From JAJQCI01 sp964388305 (GTDB lineage: Bacteria; Bacillota; Clostridia; Lachnospirales; CAG-274): a DNA stretch of 15,996 nt. Of this stretch, positions 1 through 5,566 are shown piece after piece. A program made the position numbers and the translations under genes. How positions within the stretch are numbered: the stretch's first letter is position 1; each line of letters begins with the position of its first letter. The DNA lies in NCBI GenBank assembly GCA_964388305.1, contig CAYMAA010000035.1, positions 1 to 15,996 of the forward strand, written 5' to 3'. The notes under the pieces were generated by a model, which saw only the letters and a program-made list of their open reading frames with translations, was not told the DNA's origin and ran no database searches.

Positions 1-1
1 G

Positions 2-106
2 GAAACTGCCTACAAGTATGATTTTTTTAACAATGTTACCGAAAAGGACATAAACCCGGATACGGGTAAAAAAAGAAGAAAAATGATCGTGAATGGGGGA
101 GAGATA
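2..106 (+). other. Open frame running in from the left edge, in frame with the next gene
   Basis: This frame has no stop from the window edge to the start of the next gene and reads as plausible hydrophilic protein (for example YKYDFFNNVTEKDINPDTGK). The other two plus frames stop at 19-21 and 51-53. It could be the tail of an upstream gene that runs in frame into the next gene. It could be an N-terminal extension of that gene, or chance, or the upstream gene may simply end in one of the other frames. The next gene has its own ribosome binding site and signal peptide, so I do not merge them. Confidence 0.3.
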
Positions 107-1204
107 ATGTTAGCTAAGTTAAGGTTTTATATTAGTGTTTTGTTAATTTTTTGTTTTATTTTTAATATGAATTGTTTAGCATATTCAAAGGCTTATGTTG
201 AGCAAGAAGTTAAAACTAATGATGAGGGTTATATATTAATATCGAGTTTGCCAAGTAAGTTTGCTTACAGCGGTGGTATTAATGAAAGACGTAAGTTGAA
301 CAAGCTTTGTTATTTGCCTGTAGTAAGAGATGGAGAAATCACAGACTTTAAAATAAGGGAATATAAATTTAACAGCGGAGATTTAATGGATTATTACAAT
401 GTAAAGGACTTAATTGAGGCATTTGGCGGAGAATATGGAAATCCAACATACAATAATGATAAAGATATATTAGTAAATCATTTGGATAAAGAAATGTTCT
501 TTTACGGTTCGGAAGTTTACAAAGTAATCAGACTAAACGGTAATACATTTTATTTAACTGATATAACAATATTCTTATTGGAAGAATACTTAGATAACTT
601 TGAATTATTTTATCTTTGCGTAACAGAAAAAAATGAAAAATCGTATATGGATAATTTTTCAGGCTGTTTATTCAGTTACAGTGACAAGGAGCTTGCAAAT
701 ACGGCTATAGATGGAATGGTTGTGGATTGTGAGGTGTATTTTCCCGTAGACACTCTTTATTACTTTGCTGAACACGAGGGTGTAAGCATAAACTTGGATA
801 ACGGTTACTTTAATATTAAAGAAAATAACCTTGAAAAAGAAGATAATTATTTTGATAATAATTATGGGAATGGGTTTTATGCAAAAACCTGTCGAGTGGA
901 TAACGGAACAGATCCATTGGGATATGGAAGAGTAACCTTTGAATTTTTATGGGCACATTTTTTTGCCAAGGATAGACTTAACAAGGATATAGAGTTGCTT
1001 CACTCTGTTAATGACAGTAATTTTAGAGAATATGGAAAGCTGATGTTTGAAGGTACTTTTGGTATTAAGATTGATCATAATTTAAACTACGAATATATAG
1101 AAGAGATAGATGCTTATTCAGTATATTATAATGAAAAAAGAATTGTTATAAGGGCTTTTGATGGGAAAATAGTATATATGTCTGAGTCAATTTTTGATTT
1201 ATGA
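107..1204 (+). CDS. Secreted protein of unknown function with degenerate copper-amine-oxidase-N-like segments
   Basis: 365 residues. I chose the ATG at 107 over the in-frame ATG at 83 because a GGGGGAGAG ribosome binding site ends four bases before it. Translation then begins directly with a signal peptide: basic MLAKLR, hydrophobic residues about 8-20, and a likely cut near LAYS-KA. The mature part is rich in Asn, Asp, Tyr and Phe. Two stretches, about 95-135 and 203-238 (the latter containing VYFPVDTLYYFAEHEGVSI), resemble the pattern of a copper amine oxidase N-terminal-like domain (Pfam PF07833): a hydrophobic strand, a helix ending in a Gly-rich turn, then a strand. In Clostridia such modules are common on surface proteins and usually do not imply amine oxidase activity. 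The C-terminus (about 335-360) alternates strand-like residues with a DGK turn. The gene is clearly more AT-rich than the genes after 3347. Catalytic residues are not recognisable; the role is unknown, and export is the firm point. Confidence 0.8.
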   Translation: MLAKLRFYISVLLIFCFIFNMNCLAYSKAYVEQEVKTNDEGYILISSLPSKFAYSGGINERRKLNKLCYLPVVRDGEITDFKIREYKFNSGDLMDYYNVKDLIEAFGGEYGNPTYNNDKDILVNHLDKEMFFYGSEVYKVIRLNGNTFYLTDITIFLLEEYLDNFELFYLCVTEKNEKSYMDNFSGCLFSYSDKELANTAIDGMVVDCEVYFPVDTLYYFAEHEGVSINLDNGYFNIKENNLEKEDNYFDNNYGNGFYAKTCRVDNGTDPLGYGRVTFEFLWAHFFAKDRLNKDIELLHSVNDSNFREYGKLMFEGTFGIKIDHNLNYEYIEEIDAYSVYYNEKRIVIRAFDGKIVYMSESIFDL

Positions 1205-1252
1205 AACCATTTGCTTAAATAAGTGGTAATTGGCAAGGGATTGGGGGTTATT

Positions 1253-1765
1253 ATGGAAAAGATAATAAAAAGAATATTATTATTTGTGATTTGCGCAGGC
1301 ATAATTATTTTTGCAATTTGGCTTTTGCGGTTGGTCTATTTTGCCGGGTTTCTAACGATAAGTGATTTTAAAAACAGGGTTACAAAAGATGAGATTATAG
1401 ATATATTTGTTAATAATGAGGAAGATACTGAAATAGTTTTTAATTATTTGAGCGGATTAAATGATGATTTTTATATAAATGATGATGATAATTTTAGAAA
1501 TATTATTGATGACAAAATTGTTGACTCAATAGAAAATTTGATAGATATGGGTATTAACGGCATTTCAAGACAAGGGGACACTGTTTATTTTGAGGTGGTC
1601 GGCAGCGGTGACGTTCAGGGAATTGCAAAAATGAATAAAGGAAGTGAGCTTGACATTCAGTATGTTGTTGAATTTGAGCCGCTTGAAGGTTATGAGGGAT
1701 ATTATTATTACAGAAGTAATTTTGAAGAATATAAGCAGGGGTATGGTGTGTTTGAAAATCAGTAA
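1253..1765 (+). CDS. Small single-pass membrane protein of unknown function
   Basis: 170 residues. The ATG at 1253 is preceded by AAGGGATTGGGGG and fits better than the in-frame GTG at 1223, which would add ten residues without a good binding site. Residues 1-7 are basic (MEKIIKR). Residues 8-33 form one strong hydrophobic segment, most simply an uncleaved membrane anchor with the rest outside. The remainder (34-170) is acidic and hydrophilic, with helix-like stretches (44-100) rich in Asp and Asn followed by strand-like sequence (108-160) and a Tyr cluster (YYYYR near 149-153). It lies 48 bases after the preceding secreted-protein gene, on the same strand and with the same AT-rich base use, so the two are probably co-transcribed. 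I do not recognise the family. Confidence 0.75.
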   Translation: MEKIIKRILLFVICAGIIIFAIWLLRLVYFAGFLTISDFKNRVTKDEIIDIFVNNEEDTEIVFNYLSGLNDDFYINDDDNFRNIIDDKIVDSIENLIDMGINGISRQGDTVYFEVVGSGDVQGIAKMNKGSELDIQYVVEFEPLEGYEGYYYYRSNFEEYKQGYGVFENQ

Positions 1766-1791
1766 ATTATATTTAATTTTTTAATTATTTT

Positions 1792-1800
1792 TGATATAAT
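1792..1800 (+). promoter_or_regulatory. Extended -10 promoter for the SLH-like secreted protein gene
   Basis: TGATATAAT is a perfect extended -10 (TG-N-TATAAT). The -35 region at the right distance is only weakly matched (TTTAAT at 1772-1777), which is acceptable with an extended -10. It predicts a start near 1807 and a leader of about 84 bases. The leader contains the palindrome TTGCCGGCAA at 1865-1874, just before the ribosome binding site. Confidence 0.5.
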
Positions 1801-1890
1801 ATTAAGCAGGTAATACAAATGCTATATTAAGAAAAAATGAATTTAAGCGGTATTGAAAACTATTTTGCCGGCAATAGATGGAGGAATGTT

Positions 1891-3129
1891 ATGTTTAAGA
1901 AAATTTTTGTATTTTTAGTTTTAGTGATGATGGCATTTAACAGTGTTTTGGTTTTGGGAAATGACGTTGGGGAAGTGAGCAGTGAAAGGGAGCTTGAAGA
2001 AAGCACGGATATTGAGAAAGCGGACGATAAGGCGCTCCTTGAATTGGGTGTTTTGGGAAGTGATTTTAATTCCGATGGTTTTGTTAAGCGTGAGGACTGT
2101 ATTGTTTCTGTAATGCGACTTGGCGGCATTAAAGACGGAATGTTAGTAGATATGTACAAAAATGTTTATGATTTATACGATATTTTTAGGGATTATGAAG
2201 AATTTAGAAGTCCAACGGCTTCTTCCTATGCAGATTTGGGAGTGCTTTTCCATATTGCAAACGGTATGTGGAAGCAATATTATAGTTCTGATAGTGCTTC
2301 TGATAGTACATGGATATTTGAGCCTAAACGCAATGTGACAGCGGAGGAGTGTACAGCCTTTTTGGTTAGGCTGCTTGAGGACTGTGATAGTAATTGGAAT
2401 TTGGACAAATATTTTGATGAGGCTAAAAGACTTGATTTGGTAAAGCCTGAGGACAGCTTTTATAACACGCCAACCGCCGATTTAAGCTACAGAGATTTTT
2501 GCGAGCTTTTAAACCGAATGCTTAACAGGGGGAGATATGTTTATTTTACAACCCCTGAAATAAGATCAGTAAGCAGAAAAGGCAAAAATTATGACACGGA
2601 GGGAAAGATTACTTATTTGGAATACTTGAAATCCGTAAAAGAGGATACCAAAACCGATGAAGCAAAAAATAATGATTACCTTGAGATTGTTATTAACGGA
2701 AATTCTTTAAATGGTAAAGGGGAAATATACGGATGGGATAATAAGGCACAAAAACGGAACGGAAAGCCTTTGCTTATACCTTTATGTCCTGTTCTCATAG
2801 GGTTGGGCGCTGAAGTTGAAGTTGATGAGAACAATAATGACATAAATTTTAGTTATAATGGCAGAGAGTTTTTATGTTCTGTTGAAAAAAACGGCGCTGT
2901 TGACGGAATGATGATTTATGAAATTTCTTATAATGGAAATGAAAAGGTTTTGACACCGATTGAGTTGGATCCCAACGGTGCAATGGGTATGTATGCTGTT
3001 GGGTATTTGGATGGGATTTTTATAAGTAAAACAAATGCCGAATATTTGCTGAATAATTTGGGCTGCGAAATGAAAATAAATGATGAATTTGACAGAGTTA
3101 CCATAACTTCATCAAGTATCACTGATTAA
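1891..3129 (+). CDS. Secreted protein with SLH-like and copper-amine-oxidase-N-like segments
   Basis: 412 residues. The ATG at 1891 has TGGAGGA five bases upstream and is directly followed by a signal peptide (MFKKIF, hydrophobic to about residue 23, likely cut near VLG-ND). The in-frame ATG at 1837 would put 18 ordinary residues before it and lacks a good binding site. After an acidic linker (26-46), residues 47-80 (LLELGVLGSDFNSDGFVKRE...) match the S-layer-homology pattern: a helix, then LG, then a turn, then an acidic or basic residue opening the second helix. Residues 112-165 and 174-212 look like two further degenerate SLH repeats (ending AEECTAFLVRLL and SYRDFCELLNRML). SLH domains normally bind pyruvylated cell-wall polymer. 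Residues about 263-405 resemble a copper amine oxidase N-like fold (PLLIPLCPVLIGLGAEVEVD). It likely sits on the cell surface. Function is unknown. Like its two upstream neighbours it is AT-rich. Confidence 0.8.
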   Translation: MFKKIFVFLVLVMMAFNSVLVLGNDVGEVSSERELEESTDIEKADDKALLELGVLGSDFNSDGFVKREDCIVSVMRLGGIKDGMLVDMYKNVYDLYDIFRDYEEFRSPTASSYADLGVLFHIANGMWKQYYSSDSASDSTWIFEPKRNVTAEECTAFLVRLLEDCDSNWNLDKYFDEAKRLDLVKPEDSFYNTPTADLSYRDFCELLNRMLNRGRYVYFTTPEIRSVSRKGKNYDTEGKITYLEYLKSVKEDTKTDEAKNNDYLEIVINGNSLNGKGEIYGWDNKAQKRNGKPLLIPLCPVLIGLGAEVEVDENNNDINFSYNGREFLCSVEKNGAVDGMMIYEISYNGNEKVLTPIELDPNGAMGMYAVGYLDGIFISKTNAEYLLNNLGCEMKINDEFDRVTITSSSITD

Positions 3130-3189
3130 TTAGACCATCGCATCTTTCGGAAAAAGTTTGCTTCAGCAAATCAGTCAGTGTTTCCATAA

Positions 3190-3299
3190 GAATATTTGAG
3201 GCTGAAAATTTCGCCCCTGTCAACACGCCGACGGCTTGACAGGGGTAACCCCGAGAGATGCAGCAGAATGGGGCGGCTGCGAAATATTCATTATTTTTT
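3190..3299 (+). ncRNA. Candidate structured RNA with three-way junction and possible pseudoknot, or complex terminator
   Basis: A GC-rich block stands out from AT-rich intergenic DNA. Visible pairings are: GAATATTT 3190-3197 with AAATATTC 3282-3289; ATTTCG 3208-3213 with CGAAAT 3280-3285; CCCCTGTCAA 3214-3223 with TTGACAGGGG 3236-3245, capped by GCC-GAC-GGC 3227-3235; CCCC 3249-3252 with GGGG 3270-3273; and CAGC 3261-3264, in the loop of that last stem, with GCTG 3276-3279, a pseudoknot. Alternative pairings exist: CGCCCC 3212-3217 with GGGGCG 3270-3275, and GGGG-TAA-CCCC 3242-3252. A run of six T follows at 3294-3299, as in an intrinsic terminator. It lies between convergent genes, so it could terminate the gene ending at 3129, be a small RNA, or serve both strands. 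A small hairpin precedes it (TTTGC-TTCA-GCAAA, 3157-3170). I could not match it to an RNA family I know. Strand is assigned from the T-run. Confidence 0.5.
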
Positions 3300-3346
3300 G
3301 CTGATTTGTTTGGTTTTAGGGGCGGAATTGATTAAAGAGGGGAGTT

Positions 3347-4804
3347 TTATGTTTTATCGGTTTGATTTTTTGGCATAATAAATGTAAACCTGCTGCCCTC
3401 TCCGAGCTTGCTTTCCACTGTAACCGTGCCGTTATGACGTTCCGCTATCCATTTTACCATAGAAAGACCAAGACCCATATTTCCCTTTGTTCTGGAGCTG
3501 TCCACCTGATAGAAACGCTCCCAAATTTTTTGCAAATGCTCCTTTGCAATGCCTATTCCGTCATCGGTAACAGAGAAAATTATGCTGTTATCATCTTCTT
3601 CAAGGGTAACTACGATAATTCCGCCGTCTTTTCCGTACTGATATGCGTTAGAGATCAGGTTTATAAAAAGCCTTGTTAAAAGCAGGTGGTCGGCTTTTGC
3701 GTGTATACCTGCGGGAATTGTTCGCACAAGCATTTTTGAGCCGTCATGAATTTCCTCCTGTTCATCACAAACAAATGAGAGAAGCTCGCTTATATCAACA
3801 TCTTCAAAATTCAGCTTTTGAGTGTTTTTATCCATTCTCGTCATTGTGAGAAGCTCGTCAATGAGCTTTGACATTTTATCCGACTGACGTTTAATGGACT
3901 CTACGGATTCCTTTGCATCTTCCAATGTGTCGGCACAATCCAAAACATATTCGCATTGAGATGTAATTACGGCAACGGGCGTTCTCAGCTCGTGAGAGGC
4001 ATCTGAAGTGAATTGCTTTTCATTTTCAAGAGTGTTTTCTATTTTGTCCAGCATTTCATCAAATGTGGCGGCAAGGCAATATATTTCGTCTTTGCCGTCG
4101 CCAAGGGCAATTCTTCGGGAAAGGTCGTTGCTTTCGCTTATATCCCTTGCGGTATTGCTTATTTTGTTTACAGGCTTAAAAGCCTGATGTAAAATCCAAT
4201 ATCCGCCAAGACCTGCCACAATTACCAAAATTACAATTAAAAAAAGATTGGTTTTTATAACGCTTTGGAGCATAGCGCTTTCATCGGCTATTGAAATTAC
4301 TCCAACAACCCAAATTTCTCCGTTGTTCTCATTGTTTCCTTTTCTTACATAGGTTATATAATTATTTCCCTCATAGGATTTTTCCTTTAAATCAAAATCC
4401 GAAAAAGAAATTTCATCGGCAAACTCAAAGGGAATAGAGCCTGCAATTAAATTGCGGTCGGCATCAAAAACAGCCGTATGCACACCGTTATCAAAAAAAC
4501 GGAACAGGGGCATTTTTCCAAAGTCCGTATGTTCACTGTTCGGAGTATGGGGCGCATTGTTTCTTCGGGGATTTTCGGAATTATCCTCAGGGGGATTTTC
4601 GGAATTATCCGCAGGGGGATTTTCCGAATTATCCTTTGGGCTTGTTGTAAGGTTATCAACGGAGCGTACAATTTTTGTTTTTGCATCGTTTATAAGCACC
4701 TTTTTGCTTACGGACATCATTGCAAAAAGGGTAATTACCGAAATCAGCGCAATAATAAGTGTATACCATATTGAAACCCTAAGTTTAATTGATAATCTTC
4801 TCAT
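3347..4804 (-). CDS. Membrane sensor histidine kinase (OmpR-partner type)
   Basis: 485 residues. It is the sensor of a two-component system: it autophosphorylates on histidine and passes the phosphate to the response regulator encoded just upstream. Visible parts in order are membrane helix 1 (about 11-32) and an extracytoplasmic region (33-183) that opens with three tandem DNSENPPx repeats (58-81). Next are membrane helix 2 (184-206), a HAMP linker (207-258), the HisKA dimerisation domain with the H-box SHELRTP (phosphoacceptor His271), and a HATPase domain. The HATPase shows the N-box (Asn386 in INLISNAYQYG), G1 (DDGIG 414-418), the F-box region near FYQVD, and G2 (GLGLS 444-448). All key residues are present, so it should be active. 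Its ATG overlaps the regulator's stop by four bases (ATGA), with GGGAGGA as ribosome binding site, which indicates translational coupling. The ligand cannot be read from the sequence. Confidence 0.93.
   Translation of the reverse strand: MRRLSIKLRVSIWYTLIIALISVITLFAMMSVSKKVLINDAKTKIVRSVDNLTTSPKDNSENPPADNSENPPEDNSENPRRNNAPHTPNSEHTDFGKMPLFRFFDNGVHTAVFDADRNLIAGSIPFEFADEISFSDFDLKEKSYEGNNYITYVRKGNNENNGEIWVVGVISIADESAMLQSVIKTNLFLIVILVIVAGLGGYWILHQAFKPVNKISNTARDISESNDLSRRIALGDGKDEIYCLAATFDEMLDKIENTLENEKQFTSDASHELRTPVAVITSQCEYVLDCADTLEDAKESVESIKRQSDKMSKLIDELLTMTRMDKNTQKLNFEDVDISELLSFVCDEQEEIHDGSKMLVRTIPAGIHAKADHLLLTRLFINLISNAYQYGKDGGIIVVTLEEDDNSIIFSVTDDGIGIAKEHLQKIWERFYQVDSSRTKGNMGLGLSMVKWIAERHNGTVTVESKLGEGSRFTFIMPKNQTDKT
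4562..4633 (-). repeat. 24-bp tandem repeat, three copies, inside the sensor kinase gene
   Basis: Three adjacent 24-base units (4610-4633, 4586-4609, 4562-4585) encode DNSENPPA, DNSENPPE and DNSENPRR in the extracytoplasmic part of the kinase. The units are nearly identical at DNA level and preserve frame, so copy number could vary between strains. They sit just outside membrane helix 1 and probably form a flexible Pro/Asn/Glu-rich spacer. Confidence 0.85.
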
Positions 4805-5475
4805 AAATCCTCCCTAAGAACATAGCCTGCTCTGCGAATTGTGTGAATTAGCTTTTTTTCGTAGGGATCGTCTATTTTTTTTCTTAAATAACGAATATAT
4901 ACGTCCACAACATTTGTTCCGCCGCTGTAGTCAAAATTCCAAACGTGATTTTCAATTTTTTCCCTCGACAAAACAACTCCCTTATTTCTTATAAGGTATT
5001 CAAGTATATCAAACTCCCTTGCGGATAAAACTATGTTATCGCCGCCGCGGTGTACTTGCCTTGTTGCTATATCAACGCTTAAATCCGCCGCATTGAAAAT
5101 ATTTGTGGCTTCGTTTGCCTGTTTTCTCAGCATTACTCTTATGCGCGCCAAAAGCTCCTCAAAAGCGAAAGGCTTTACAAGGTAATCCTCCGCGCCTGCA
5201 TCAAGACCCGTAACACGATCCGTTACGCTGTCCTTTGCGGTGAGAAACAAAACAGGGGTTTTGTTTTTTCGTGACCGCATAGTCTTAACCACCTCAATGC
5301 CGTTAAGCTTTGGCATCATAACATCTAAAACAACCGCATCAAACTCTCCCGCATCCATATAATCAAGCGCTTCCTCGCCGTTATAGCAGCTATCCACGCT
5401 GTAACCCTCTTTTATAAGCCGTTTGGAAATAACACGGTTTAAATCCCGTTCATCTTCAACCACAAGTATTCTCAT
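4801..5475 (-). CDS. OmpR/PhoB-family response regulator
   Basis: 224 residues. It is a DNA-binding transcription regulator switched on by phosphorylation from the neighbouring kinase. The receiver domain (1-115) has the acidic pair in VVEDE (7-8), phosphoacceptor Asp51 in VVLDVMMP, Thr79 and Lys101 in YLVKPF. The winged-helix domain (about 128-222) contains the OmpR-type signatures LSAREFDILEYL and VDVYIRYLRKKID and ends RRAGYVLREDL, as is normal for the family. I chose the ATG at 5475 (MRILVVEDE) because AGAGGTG sits six bases upstream. A GTG at 5484 in the same frame lies inside that binding site. A strong promoter lies immediately upstream, so regulator and kinase form their own transcription unit. 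Targets are unknown; the adjacent surface-protein and VTC genes are the obvious guess. Confidence 0.95.
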   Translation of the reverse strand: MRILVVEDERDLNRVISKRLIKEGYSVDSCYNGEEALDYMDAGEFDAVVLDVMMPKLNGIEVVKTMRSRKNKTPVLFLTAKDSVTDRVTGLDAGAEDYLVKPFAFEELLARIRVMLRKQANEATNIFNAADLSVDIATRQVHRGGDNIVLSAREFDILEYLIRNKGVVLSREKIENHVWNFDYSGGTNVVDVYIRYLRKKIDDPYEKKLIHTIRRAGYVLREDL

Positions 5476-5495
5476 AAATTTCACCTCTGTTTACT

Positions 5496-5524
5496 ATAAT
5501 AGCATACTGCGCAAAAAATGTAAA
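5496..5524 (-). promoter_or_regulatory. Promoter of the response regulator/kinase operon
   Basis: On the minus strand TTTACA (5519-5524) and TATTAT (5496-5501) are separated by 17 bases, with TG one base before the -10. Each hexamer matches consensus at five of six positions. The start would be near 5489, giving a leader of only about 15 bases ahead of the ATG. The spacer overlaps the T-run of the upstream terminator. Confidence 0.7.
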
Positions 5525-5548
5525 TACAGGGCGGCTGATCTGCCGCCC
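5513..5548 (-). terminator. Intrinsic terminator of the beta-helix surface protein gene
   Basis: A seven-base-pair GC stem (GGGCGGC/GCCGCCC, 5529-5535 with 5542-5548, six-base loop) lies 18 bases after the stop of the minus-strand gene ending at 5567. It is followed on that strand by TGTATTTACA and six T (5513-5518). The T-run is displaced about ten bases from the stem, so termination may be partial and some transcription may read into the regulator gene. Confidence 0.6.
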
Positions 5549-5566
5549 GTAAAGCCGTCCCTAAAT

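Noticed and set aside
107..1204. True copper amine oxidase
   Set aside because: Only the N-terminal-like structural module is suggested. The catalytic domain with its topaquinone Tyr and copper-binding His residues is absent, and the protein is far too short.
3190..3299. HDV-like, twister or hammerhead ribozyme
   Set aside because: The pairing order is partly HDV-like, but there is no P4 hairpin and no convincing P1. The conserved twister and hammerhead core bases (for example CTGATGA...GAAA) are absent. A known class cannot be claimed.
3196..3378. 60-codon open frame on the plus strand in the intergenic region
   Set aside because: It starts with TTG without a binding site, runs through the stem-forming block and into the end of the kinase gene, and its translation looks random.
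4562..4633. CRISPR-like repeat
   Set aside because: The three 24-base units are directly adjacent without spacers and lie in frame inside the kinase gene.
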